A stretch of DNA of 30,801 bases from a virus: positions 1-30,801 of IMG/VR virus record IMGVR_UViG_3300023180_000261; one strand, written 5' to 3'. A program made the position numbers and the translations under genes. The notes under the pieces are model-generated. The model saw only the letters and a program-made list of their open reading frames with translations, did not search any database and was not told the DNA's origin. The stretch's first letter is position 1; each line of letters opens with the position of its first letter. Positions 1-7,796 of this stretch are shown here, piece by piece.

Positions 1-183
1 CTCGTCCAAAAGACGAATGGTGTGGCGAGCATTAGCCCCCACACCGTCCTGTCTCTTCTTATGTTTATCAATCTCTTCAAGAACCTTTAATGGAATAACG
101 ACATCGTTTCTTCCAAAGTTTTTAAAAGCTGTTGGGTCAGAAAGATAAACATTTGTGTCTAAAACATAAGTTTTTTTAGCCAT
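1..183 (-). CDS. phoH: PhoH-like protein, N-terminal PIN domain (partial)
   Basis: The first 61 codons are present; the rest lies left of the window. The translation begins MAKKTYVLDTNVYL, the hydrophobic-Asp-Thr-Asn start of a PIN nuclease domain (Asp9), followed by VVIPLKVLEEIDKHK and an ANARHTIRLLDE stretch. This order matches the PIN half of PIN-PhoH proteins, in which a PIN domain precedes a PhoH P-loop ATPase; phoH-like genes are common in marine phages. The ATPase half cannot be seen, so a stand-alone PIN protein is possible. The ATG overlaps the last codons of the upstream clpP-like gene by 8 nt, indicating translational coupling. Confidence 0.8.
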   Translation of the reverse strand, partial: MAKKTYVLDTNVYLSDPTAFKNFGRNDVVIPLKVLEEIDKHKKRQDGVGANARHTIRLLDE

Positions 184-841
184 TTTCTACAATCTCATCG
201 ACAAGACCAAGCTCTACACACTTTTCAGCATCAAACCACTTGTCTCTTTTAAGTATCTCTGTAATCTGTCTTGTTGACATACTTGTCTTTGACTTGTAAA
301 TTTTCTTTATCTTGGCCATAAGCATGTCAAGGTTTTCCATCTCATCCTTGAAATCCTCAAACTTGCCCCACATAGAAGAGGAAAGCTGGTGGATAAGCAT
401 GTGCGAGTTCTCGTAGATGTACCTCTTGTCGCCGACGACGCTAATCAAAGTTGCCGCTGAGGCGGCTGAGCCGTCAATGTAAGTGTGGACTGGTGTCTTA
501 CAGTTTAAAATTACATCTACAGTTGAGAAGCCTGCGAAAACAGAACCGCCATAAGAGCTGATGTGCAACTTAATTGGGGGCGGCTCTGACTCGTATCTAA
601 CTTTAAAAACTTGTAAGTCCTTGTCTATAGCTCTAATTGCCTTGTTTAGCAGTTTGGCGTTCTTCTCACTAACCTCGCCATAAAACATAATTGTATTGTC
701 CGTGACATCAATACAATCCATGGCTGGAGGTGGTCCATCAGGGCCACCCATTAGAATAATTGGTGCAATTCCACCATCATCGTGAGATTCTTCTTCAATT
801 TTCTCTTTGGTTTTATCATCACACCAGTAATACCTTGTCAT
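176..841 (-). CDS. clpP: ClpP-like serine protease (peptidase S14)
   Basis: A 221-residue ClpP-fold protease. The catalytic triad is readable: Ser128 in GSAASAATL, His151 in HMLIHQ and Asp200 in KRDKWFDAEKCVELGLVD, the positions occupied in bacterial ClpP. The substrate-strand motif ISSYGGSVFAG (residues 94-104) is also typical. The first 45 residues are an acidic, Gly/Pro-rich extension not found in host ClpP. Phage ClpP homologues either act with host ATPases or serve as head-maturation proteases; no portal or capsid gene is adjacent, so I do not choose. The start follows an AAGGA-type ribosome site, and the 3' end overlaps the phoH-like start. Confidence 0.9.
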   Translation of the reverse strand: MTRYYWCDDKTKEKIEEESHDDGGIAPIILMGGPDGPPPAMDCIDVTDNTIMFYGEVSEKNAKLLNKAIRAIDKDLQVFKVRYESEPPPIKLHISSYGGSVFAGFSTVDVILNCKTPVHTYIDGSAASAATLISVVGDKRYIYENSHMLIHQLSSSMWGKFEDFKDEMENLDMLMAKIKKIYKSKTSMSTRQITEILKRDKWFDAEKCVELGLVDEIVENG

Positions 842-859
842 TTTGTTTCCTTTTTATAA

Positions 860-1078
860 TTAGTTTATTTGTTCCTGAATGTTGCCACCGTTTAGTGGAT
901 AAAGTATTTCATACACTCCAATAATCCGGTAGCCAGCTTGCTTGCTGTTAAGCTCATCTAACTTGTCGTATGCAAACTTCATTGCATCTGTGTATGTATC
1001 AAGATCGACATCGCAGCTATAATGATTGCTGACCTTTTCGTTCTTAAAGTGGAACTTGTAGAATCTTCTTTCTTTCAT
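860..1078 (-). CDS. Hypothetical small protein (72 aa)
   Basis: I do not recognise this protein. It is 72 residues, mixed alpha/beta in appearance, with a basic aromatic N-terminus (MKERRFYKFHF), a predicted helix around DAMKFAYDKLDELNSK and a hydrophobic strand GYRIIGVYEIL. There is no signal peptide or membrane segment. The start is preceded by a clear GGAG site (TTTAGGAGAACAAA). It sits between purA and clpP on the same strand with gaps of 9 and 18 nt, so it is probably co-transcribed with them. Confidence 0.7.
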   Translation of the reverse strand: MKERRFYKFHFKNEKVSNHYSCDVDLDTYTDAMKFAYDKLDELNSKQAGYRIIGVYEILYPLNGGNIQEQIN

Positions 1079-1087
1079 TTTGTTCTC

Positions 1088-2098
1088 CTAAATTTTGTGA
1101 GGGTTATCTGAAAAATAAAATTGTAAATCTTTCACTGCATCAGATAAGAATTCCTCAATTCTCCCTGTAAAATCCTCTTCGGTAGAGTAGTATTCATAGT
1201 AATCTGACTTACCATCATTGTTCTTCAAGCTCCAATGGTCCACTTGCCGTAAAATGTCAATCTTATTAAAAACAATTTTATTTACTGCGTTTAACTGGAC
1301 TGACCTTTTCAAGAAAGGCAAGTCAATCCAATTACACTGTCGCACTCTACCAGTTGTTGCTCCAAACTCCTGTCCCGCCTCCTGAATGTGCTGGAACACC
1401 TTGTTGTGTGGCGGCTGGAACTTCTTAGCGCCAACATAAGTCTCGTATGCCTTTGCTACTCCCCACACATCACGAATCGCATAGTGTGGGATTGCGTTTA
1501 GAAGCACTGAGGATGTCAGACAGTGGCTTGAAGTCACAAAAGGGTAGTCTCCCCAATCTATGTCCAACCCAAAGCCTTGAGCGCCCTCACAGAGGATTTT
1601 TACCTCACCGTGATTCCAGAACTCATCATGTAGGTCAATTAGGTAGGGCTTAAGCTCTTGAAAGTCTTTAGCGAGCTTTCCCGAACGGGAATACTTGTCT
1701 CTGTAGGCAGGGCCATTGCCACGCTTTGTGGTGCCAATCTTCTTGTCCTTGCCGTCTTCTTTCTTGTGGTCATCCGTGATTACATGACAGTTTTTAGCCA
1801 CATAAATAAGTCCCTTAGTATTGATTCCACCTGCCTCAAGCTCATCCAACTCTCGGAAAAACTGAGCAGGGTCAAGAACACAACCGTTCCCAATAATACT
1901 TTTAATCCCAAAGAAAACGCCCGCTGGAATGTGGTGAGTAATAAACTTCCTACCTTCATGAAAAATAGTGTGCCCAGCATTGCAACCGCCATTGAACCGT
2001 AAGACATGTGTATAATCTCCCGTTTTACAAAGATGGTGAGTGACTTTTCCCTTGCCCTCGTCACCATACTGAAGGCCGACAACTACATCAGCTATCAT
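1088..2098 (-). CDS. purA: Adenylosuccinate synthetase, short GTP-type (PurA)
   Basis: Adenylosuccinate synthetase joins IMP and aspartate using GTP, the first step from IMP to AMP. Visible motifs: LQYGDEGKGK with catalytic Asp13, NGGCNAGHTI with His43, IGTTKRGNGPAY (121-132), EGAQG, DYPFVTSSHC, the ATTGRVRQCNWID loop and NKID (278-281), a guanine-specificity motif. At 336 residues it is about 90 shorter than the usual bacterial enzyme and close to the archaeal/phage short form. That form includes PurZ, which makes 2-aminoadenine precursors, but PurZ replaces the catalytic Asp, which is kept here. AMP synthesis is therefore the best call. GGAGAAGGC precedes the ATG, which overlaps the upstream gene by 11 nt. 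Confidence 0.93.
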   Translation of the reverse strand: MIADVVVGLQYGDEGKGKVTHHLCKTGDYTHVLRFNGGCNAGHTIFHEGRKFITHHIPAGVFFGIKSIIGNGCVLDPAQFFRELDELEAGGINTKGLIYVAKNCHVITDDHKKEDGKDKKIGTTKRGNGPAYRDKYSRSGKLAKDFQELKPYLIDLHDEFWNHGEVKILCEGAQGFGLDIDWGDYPFVTSSHCLTSSVLLNAIPHYAIRDVWGVAKAYETYVGAKKFQPPHNKVFQHIQEAGQEFGATTGRVRQCNWIDLPFLKRSVQLNAVNKIVFNKIDILRQVDHWSLKNNDGKSDYYEYYSTEEDFTGRIEEFLSDAVKDLQFYFSDNPHKI

Positions 2099-2318
2099 TT
2101 GCCTTCTCCTTCCGCTTTTTACGGGGCTTCTTTTCCTCTGGTCGCGACTCGACCACCGTGGACCTAGTTTTTACTACAAAGCCCTTAACTTGTCTCTTAA
2201 CCTTTACTTGTAAATTTTCTTCTGAGGAGAGTTGATTTCTCTTATTATCCGCTTCCTCAAAAGTGTTGAATCGACCTACTATCTTCCAAGGTCGTCCAAA
2301 TAATGCATTCGCCTCCAT
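2088..2318 (-). CDS. Small basic protein (76 aa)
   Basis: Unrecognised 76-residue protein. The N-terminal half (GRPWKIVGRFNTFEEADNKR) reads like a small beta-alpha unit; the C-terminal third is strongly basic with a KKPRKKRKEK cluster, suggesting nucleic-acid contact or disorder. The start has a strong site, AGGAGGTGCT before ATG. The 3' end overlaps the purA start, so the two are probably translated together. Confidence 0.7.
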   Translation of the reverse strand: MEANALFGRPWKIVGRFNTFEEADNKRNQLSSEENLQVKVKRQVKGFVVKTRSTVVESRPEEKKPRKKRKEKANDS

Positions 2319-2326
2319 AGCACCTC

Positions 2327-2638
2327 CTATTTCTTTGGCTTAACGAAGTATGTCTGAACATAATAACCGCTTATTTTAAACAGTTCACCAGTTTTTACAC
2401 ACTGCATGATGTGTGGTTTATAAGTATACACATTTCTTGTCTTGCTGTCAACTCTTTTCTCTACTTTCTCTATTGTTTGCCCTAAATAAACATAAAGAGA
2501 TTCCTTATAAATTTTATTTTTTTCTTGTCTACGAGAAACAGAAGCTAGTTGTAAACTACTCCCATCTACTATTACTTCCTTTTTAGTAGTTGGCTTTATA
2601 ATGTAAAACTCACCTACTACCAGCTCTGAAATCTTCAT
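2327..2638 (-). CDS. Hypothetical protein (103 aa), SH3-like N-terminus
   Basis: Unrecognised. It begins MKISELVVGEFYIIKP, resembling the first strands of small SH3/KOW-like barrels, and continues with alternating strands (SLYVYLGQTIEKVEKRVD, GELFKISGYYVQTYFVKP). It is rich in Lys and Tyr, with no signal peptide or membrane segment. No strong ribosome site precedes the ATG (CAATCTTCTT), so translation may depend on coupling to the gene ending 13 nt upstream. Confidence 0.65.
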   Translation of the reverse strand: MKISELVVGEFYIIKPTTKKEVIVDGSSLQLASVSRRQEKNKIYKESLYVYLGQTIEKVEKRVDSKTRNVYTYKPHIMQCVKTGELFKISGYYVQTYFVKPKK

Positions 2639-2650
2639 AAGAAGATTGTA

Positions 2651-3586
2651 TCAGTCTTTAGTGATTTTGTAAACCTTGTTACTTGGTCTTAGTCTTAAGT
2701 TAGATGGTCCACGAACAGAAAGTCTAAAGGGAACATAGGCTTCTTGATTAGCCCCTCTATCATACTGAGTAACCAACTGAGACATTTGATTGTCTGTAAA
2801 GTCCGCAGATATTCTTACACCAGTTGGTGGCGATTGAGTGTTTGGAAAAGCACTATCACCCCCACTACTTTCTTCATCAGGTGAGAATAGGAAATAATAT
2901 TGCCCAAGTCCCGTACTATTGGTTGAATCACCAGGAAAGTTTGTCCCTTTATCAGTATCTAAGTTATTGTTTGGAATTCCAGTCTCTACTATACTCCAAC
3001 CACCGTTAGCATTGCTCTCAGCAACACCACTTGTTCCAATAAAGTCTCTAAAATTTCCATTTTGAGTAGAACTAGTATCGCCTTTAACACCAACAGATGC
3101 ATTAGAATTAGCAATATCGTTAGTAATTTCATCATATCTAAATTCAATTCTATTTGTGGTTTCAAAAAGAATGATTTGAAATTTTAAGTTTGGTGTAGCA
3201 TCATTATAAAATGCATTACATTCGTAATCAATAACGAAGCTTCTATTTGGCGATGTTCCTTGTAATTCATAGCGGATCTTATTGCCAGTTAAGCTAAGAT
3301 CGTCCCACCAGGGACATAAAAGAACTCTAGTGTCAGCATCAATTAAGTTATTACCAAAATCTGGATTTGTAGCAACACCTAGACCGATCATTCCATTACT
3401 AGTGGCATCGAATGAAGTGTAGTCTGTATTATTAAAATTAAAAGTAAAACCAATACTTATTAACCCAGTCCGACCTTCATCATCAGATCCAATAATCGCT
3501 GCCGTGGTTGGACTAGATAATGCTACTCTACCGGTATCAGTTGTTTTTCTATAAAGATAATATGCATCTAATGCTGCTGTTGCCAT
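2651..3586 (-). CDS. Putative virion protein, NIDO-like beta-sandwich
   Basis: A 311-residue protein rich in Asn, Ser, Thr and Gly and built from short beta segments. Residues 40-70 (ISIGFTFNFNNTDYTSFDAT, then SNGMIGLG) and VLLCPWWDDLSL with NLKFQIILFETTNRIEFRY resemble the beta-sandwich seen in NIDO-like adhesion and phage tail-associated proteins. The C-terminal part carries TGVRISADFTDNQ and a basic tail. There is no enzyme motif. It is the last large gene of the late block, consistent with a tail, fibre or head-decoration protein. GGAGTAGGAATTATAG precedes the start. The structural role is inferred. Confidence 0.65.
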   Translation of the reverse strand: MATAALDAYYLYRKTTDTGRVALSSPTTAAIIGSDDEGRTGLISIGFTFNFNNTDYTSFDATSNGMIGLGVATNPDFGNNLIDADTRVLLCPWWDDLSLTGNKIRYELQGTSPNRSFVIDYECNAFYNDATPNLKFQIILFETTNRIEFRYDEITNDIANSNASVGVKGDTSSTQNGNFRDFIGTSGVAESNANGGWSIVETGIPNNNLDTDKGTNFPGDSTNSTGLGQYYFLFSPDEESSGGDSAFPNTQSPPTGVRISADFTDNQMSQLVTQYDRGANQEAYVPFRLSVRGPSNLRLRPSNKVYKITKD

Positions 3587-3595
3587 CTATAATTC

Positions 3596-3892
3596 CTACT
3601 CCTTATAACTAGACCTTTTTTTCAAAAAACCCCATGTCTTTATGTCTACGCCAAGGAATCTGCTGGCTGAACTGTTAGTGTTAAAATGTTGTTTTGTGAA
3701 GTCAATTAGACTTGTTTTAATCATGTCTGGTAGAACCATCCACATTTTAAAACCATAAGGCTCACCGTTCAGGGCTTTAGCTCCTATCTCTAGTTTTAAA
3801 TGGACTAGTTCTTCGACAGTAAGATTGGCAATTAGAGCTTCAACATCTTTGCTAATTCTTTTCTGCTCTCTAAGGCTTTTTAAAATACTCAT
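3596..3892 (-). CDS. Small protein with Fis/HTH-like C-terminus (98 aa)
   Basis: A mostly helical 98-residue protein. The N-terminal half (LREQKRISKDVEALIANLTV then EELVHLKLEIGAKALNG) is a helical pair. The end, SSASRFLGVDIKTWGFLKK, has the spacing of the Fis-type helix-turn-helix, in which AARxLGIxxxTL is typical. Similar proteins occur among virion-region genes of T4-like marine phages, where their role is unclear. The start overlaps the upstream acidic gene by 23 nt, indicating coupling. DNA binding is an inference from the HTH-like tail only. Confidence 0.65.
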   Translation of the reverse strand: MSILKSLREQKRISKDVEALIANLTVEELVHLKLEIGAKALNGEPYGFKMWMVLPDMIKTSLIDFTKQHFNTNSSASRFLGVDIKTWGFLKKRSSYKE

Positions 3893-4832
3893 GGTTTGGA
3901 GCTAGCTTTCTTAGAACCTTGAGAACACTGATACCTTCTTCTAGAGTGGCACCCTGCTCGCCCGCAGAAAAGCGGGCCGTGTTTGCCTTAACCTTCTCGT
4001 ACTCTGGGGAAGTGGGCTCTTCTAAATTCACATTCTCTTCCTGATCGAACTGGTCAAAGTACATCTTGAGGTTGGCCACTAAGAAGTCGGCATAGTCCTC
4101 TTTATCCCTCTTCAGTGAAAGCATGGCATAGCCATCAGCAATTTGTTTTTGGACCTTGGGAAAAGTTCTTTGAGCCATCTCCATGCCAGTGTCATCCAAA
4201 CCGGGAAGCTGAACGAACTCTTTCTCACCACTAACAGCCTTTGCTACATCATCGGCTCCTTCTGGTGCAGGCTCTTCTGGCTCTGGTTCTTCAATGTCAA
4301 TAAACTTATCTTCATCACCACCGACTTCAACTTCAATGTCTTCTTCCTCTTGCTCAACGACGACATCTTCAGCTAAAGGCTGTTCAACTGGCTCTTCTAC
4401 TTCTACCTCGTCAGCAGCTACTTCTGGATTGTCAGGCATTACAACTTCTTCTCTTTCTTGATCACCCATTCTTCTTTCTTCATTTGAACCAGTGGTAAGA
4501 TCGACTCTAACTAAAGTATTAATAGCATTCTGAATAACATGGGCTCTAAAAGACTTTTTCTGCTCAGGACTAGAAGTTAATTGCTCATAGCCTTGCTTGA
4601 TAATTGGGACTACTAGCTTGAGAGTAGTAGCCAATACGTTGATGCCTGTGGATCTATTAGGGGTATCGGTGTTGACATCTGTTGCTTCTGTTAGTAGAAT
4701 GTTCTTAATAATAGATCTAAGCTTGTTTTTATTTAAGGCTTGCTTAAATTGTTCTTCCAATCTTTCTTTCTTCTTTTTAATAATGCCTGCTCTAATAAAA
4801 GCTCTTAGTTTTTGTTCTTGTAGTTTTTCCAT
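3870..4832 (-). CDS. Acidic candidate internal or scaffold-like virion protein
   Basis: A 320-residue protein with three zones. Residues 1-50 are basic and helical (MEKLQEQKLRAFIRAG, then NKLRSIIKNILLTEA), a capsid-targeting-type N-terminus containing an LTEA site of the kind cut by T4-like prohead proteases. Residues 125-205 are extremely acidic and Pro/Val-rich. Residues 205-320 are helical. The mix resembles scaffold or internal head proteins. It starts a late transcription unit: CTATTTA lies 4 nt before the ATG and no Shine-Dalgarno is visible. Function is inferred from composition and context. Confidence 0.75.
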   Translation of the reverse strand: MEKLQEQKLRAFIRAGIIKKKKERLEEQFKQALNKNKLRSIIKNILLTEATDVNTDTPNRSTGINVLATTLKLVVPIIKQGYEQLTSSPEQKKSFRAHVIQNAINTLVRVDLTTGSNEERRMGDQEREEVVMPDNPEVAADEVEVEEPVEQPLAEDVVVEQEEEDIEVEVGGDEDKFIDIEEPEPEEPAPEGADDVAKAVSGEKEFVQLPGLDDTGMEMAQRTFPKVQKQIADGYAMLSLKRDKEDYADFLVANLKMYFDQFDQEENVNLEEPTSPEYEKVKANTARFSAGEQGATLEEGISVLKVLRKLAPNHEYFKKP

Positions 4833-4836
4833 AGTA

Positions 4837-4843
4837 TAAATAG
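4837..4843 (-). promoter_or_regulatory. Late promoter motif CTATTTA
   Basis: The minus strand reads GGGGCTATTTATACTATG, with CTATTTA exactly 4 nt before the start of the acidic 320-residue protein. The same heptamer with the same spacing recurs at four other gene starts. No Shine-Dalgarno is present between motif and start. Confidence 0.7.
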
Positions 4844-4850
4844 CCCCTAC

Positions 4851-7796
4851 TTAGTCTTCCTCTCGAATTAGAGAAAACTTGTTTTTATTTCCACCAGCGT
4901 ATCCTTGCACATTGCCGCCTGCCATCGAGGACATTTCTACAATCTGGTACTCTTCAATCTCTTCGCCCTCAGCCATAGCTCTTGCTTTAAATCCTTCTAC
5001 CTGACCTAATCTTTTGTTAGCTGCTTTTCTACTTTTATAACAACCATAGGTTCTAAGCTTACCTTCTTTAGTTTTCTTATTTTTAGAAACAACACAGTAT
5101 TCTTTCTTACCTCTAGTCTTTCTAACTTTCTCAGTAAGTAAAACTACATCTAATGCTTTATCAATAGTCTCCATTATAAACATAACAGATTCGTTTATTT
5201 CTTTTAAGTTCCCACCAAGCAATTTAAAAATACTTTTTGCTTCATCACTTGAAAACTCTTCAGGCATAAAGGCTTCAAAGGTTTCAAAATTATCTTCACT
5301 TATCGCTCTTCTCATTTCAGTGGCTGAAAATTTAACTCCAGGCTCAACTTCAATCTTCTCTGCTTTTAAGGGCTCAAAAGTAAGATTTTTACCTTTTTTA
5401 TCATTTAGATAGTTTACAGCATTTTTAATAAAATTAATGTGTGTGTCTTCTGACGACACTGCCACAATTCTTGAGTTTGGATCTAGCTCATTTTCCATTC
5501 TAAGACCAATTCTTAAAAATGGACTTGTTGAACTTATTGTAGAACCATCTTTCTTTTTTCTATTTGTCTCAAAACGGTCAAAATAGTCAAGTTCTACTTC
5601 GTTGCTAATTCCGTACTTTTCAATGTACTTTTCCCAAACTTGTTTTGCTTGTTCGGCACTAATTTCTAAATCACCGGCAGCTCTTTTTGTTGGACCGCTT
5701 GTAATGTGAATAACAGCATTTGGGTATTCTTTTGCCGCTTGAAGTAGCAATGAAAGGTGTCCCTTGTGTGGCGGCTTAAAGCCCCCTGGAATAAAGACGT
5801 GAGTTTGTGAATCTTGAAGGTCCAGCAACTCATCATCAATGTCTACTTGCTCTCTAACCACTGACCGATTTGCTTTTGTAAATTTGGAGCGATCAACTAA
5901 CTTGATTAGATTCCCCTCGTCAGAGAGAACGTATCCTTCTCCAACCTCTTCATCCCCAAGAGACTGACTAAATGGTAGGCCACCTTCAGTATCAATTTTT
6001 GCAATAATGTCGTCTTTAATCTCCATGGTTTTTGAAACAATGTCCCAAATAGTATCAAAGGTTGCTTTATTGTCTGTAATGTAACTTGTTACTTTTTCTT
6101 TCTTTTGTGAAGAGATTTTATCTTTACTATTTAACCATTCAACAAAATCACTACCTAAGTTTTCTAAGCCGGTATCAACTTTGCCATTCAAGTAGGCATA
6201 AAATAGGTTTGGCAAATCGGAAATGGCTAACTTGCGTAGTTTGTCAGAGTTGAAAAATTCATCAATTGCTTGAGAGTTTGTAGAGACCATCTGCTTGACT
6301 TGAGCAACCTCTGCATCATCAACCCCGACTGGCTTCTCGATAAATGTCTTTCCGAAAAAAAGAATGTCTGGGTTTGGGGTCATACCTTCAAAATCTAATG
6401 GCCGATTCTCAAGGGTTTCGACATCCTTCTTTAGGTGTAAGACAATGCCAACATCCGAATCCGCAATCTTTTTACCTATTTCCGAATCAGTATCGACTTT
6501 ATACTTAACCATGTTTGGCTTGAAAGTGTATTTGCCATCTTCAATTTCGGGCCTATCAAAATAAAGAACCTCCCCAAAGAAGTATCCCCTGTGGTCAGGG
6601 TCAACCGACTTCTCTGCCAGCCTAAATGCCTTTTGCATCATGGGGGTAATCTGTGAATATCTCTTTTCAAATACTTCCTCTGGAGTCATCCCCAACTTTT
6701 TGGCTGCCCGCGCAGCACGAGCGCGATACATGCCTTCCATTTCCTGTTCTGACTCGACCTTGCCTTTGTAAGACTTAACGCCAAACCCACTTTTATCAGT
6801 AAAAATGAATTTGCCATCTGCATCACGACCAAAAATAACTGCTGGCGAGCCATCCCACTTTAATGAAGTTTCTGGCCGCCTTTCGGGGTCATTCATTCTC
6901 TCAAGTGCGTTTAATGCTCGTAATGCGCCTTTACTACCTTCGAAGAAGATAAGGTCTTCTGCGTGTTGGATGCGAGGCTCGATTTTTTTTGCTTCACTCA
7001 AAGTTTCATCGCGGTGCGGGAACTCAAAATCTGCCTTTTCGCGGATTGCGTCATAAACATCATCAGGGTATTTTTCTTTATCGGAAATAATTTTAAAAAT
7101 TGTGTGAATGCTGTCAAAATCTTCAGGTTTGTACCCTGGCCCTAAAACCTTGTCTACGACCTCCTGTGGGTCGTTTACTCTTTCCCCCGTCTCTCTATCC
7201 TTTAATCCGAAAAAAGGGCTCCACGCCAATCCTCGTTGGGTTGCGATGGCATTAATGAGAAGCTGCCTGTCACGCCCCTTGTATTGCCCCTCTGGCTCAC
7301 CCTTGAGTGCCCAAAGCATAAAATCTGGATTGCCGAACATCAAGTCTGTTTGAGCAAAGCCATTTGCTTCATCGCCGCGAATTGGAGTCTTAAAGTGTAC
7401 TGACGATCCAGTCTTCGCAATCCACTGGCGTAACTTTTGCTTTGCATCTTTTGCGCTTGAGTTTGCTAAATCGAGTTCTGGGTGGTTCTTTTCTAACCAT
7501 AGTTTTAATTTTTCAACCAACTCTTCTTTTGTAACTTTATTTTTATCAATGGCGATGTCCAAATCACCAGAAGTTTCTTTCTTGCCAGTTGTGCCTAACT
7601 TAAAGTCAACAAGATCGATTCCCAAAATGCCTTCTAGCCACTCAAGGGTGGGGTCAACATCTTCGCGCTTAATCCGAATCGTCGCAGCCCCGCCTTCGGG
7701 AGCTTTAAAAACATTACCACCTTCATTTAAAGACCGGACTTGCTCTTGAATCACCTCTTTAATCAACAACTTTAATGTTTTTATGTCAATCTTCAT
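4851..7796 (-). CDS. Multidomain protein with three nucleotidyltransferase-like domains (981 aa)
   Basis: Domains in order. Residues 1-25 form a capsid-targeting-type helix (MKIDIKTLKLLIKEVIQEQ). About 35-260 is a pol-beta-like nucleotidyltransferase region with SGDLDIAID (76-84) and a third Asp in AQTDLMF (151). About 275-500 contains a ligase/RNA-ligase-like core: LKWDGSPAV with candidate adenylated Lys313, RGYFFGEVLYF (403-413) and MVKYKV (429-434). It resembles a family found in cyanophages (DUF6267-like). About 665-860 is an NMNAT/cytidylyltransferase-like fold with PPHKGH (675-680) and FSATEMRR (823-830). The basic tail carries GKLRTYGCYKSRKAANKRL. The ATG overlaps the upstream stop (ATGA). 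A packaged enzyme acting on RNA, nucleotides or NAD is an inference. Confidence 0.85.
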   Translation of the reverse strand: MKIDIKTLKLLIKEVIQEQVRSLNEGGNVFKAPEGGAATIRIKREDVDPTLEWLEGILGIDLVDFKLGTTGKKETSGDLDIAIDKNKVTKEELVEKLKLWLEKNHPELDLANSSAKDAKQKLRQWIAKTGSSVHFKTPIRGDEANGFAQTDLMFGNPDFMLWALKGEPEGQYKGRDRQLLINAIATQRGLAWSPFFGLKDRETGERVNDPQEVVDKVLGPGYKPEDFDSIHTIFKIISDKEKYPDDVYDAIREKADFEFPHRDETLSEAKKIEPRIQHAEDLIFFEGSKGALRALNALERMNDPERRPETSLKWDGSPAVIFGRDADGKFIFTDKSGFGVKSYKGKVESEQEMEGMYRARAARAAKKLGMTPEEVFEKRYSQITPMMQKAFRLAEKSVDPDHRGYFFGEVLYFDRPEIEDGKYTFKPNMVKYKVDTDSEIGKKIADSDVGIVLHLKKDVETLENRPLDFEGMTPNPDILFFGKTFIEKPVGVDDAEVAQVKQMVSTNSQAIDEFFNSDKLRKLAISDLPNLFYAYLNGKVDTGLENLGSDFVEWLNSKDKISSQKKEKVTSYITDNKATFDTIWDIVSKTMEIKDDIIAKIDTEGGLPFSQSLGDEEVGEGYVLSDEGNLIKLVDRSKFTKANRSVVREQVDIDDELLDLQDSQTHVFIPGGFKPPHKGHLSLLLQAAKEYPNAVIHITSGPTKRAAGDLEISAEQAKQVWEKYIEKYGISNEVELDYFDRFETNRKKKDGSTISSTSPFLRIGLRMENELDPNSRIVAVSSEDTHINFIKNAVNYLNDKKGKNLTFEPLKAEKIEVEPGVKFSATEMRRAISEDNFETFEAFMPEEFSSDEAKSIFKLLGGNLKEINESVMFIMETIDKALDVVLLTEKVRKTRGKKEYCVVSKNKKTKEGKLRTYGCYKSRKAANKRLGQVEGFKARAMAEGEEIEEYQIVEMSSMAGGNVQGYAGGNKNKFSLIREED

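Noticed and set aside
1658-2082. Frames on both strands inside purA
   Set aside because: They overlap conserved PurA motifs in other frames and lack ribosome sites.
1088-2098. purZ (2-aminoadenine genome) call
   Set aside because: The catalytic Asp of PurA is present and no partner genes of the Z pathway are visible in this window.
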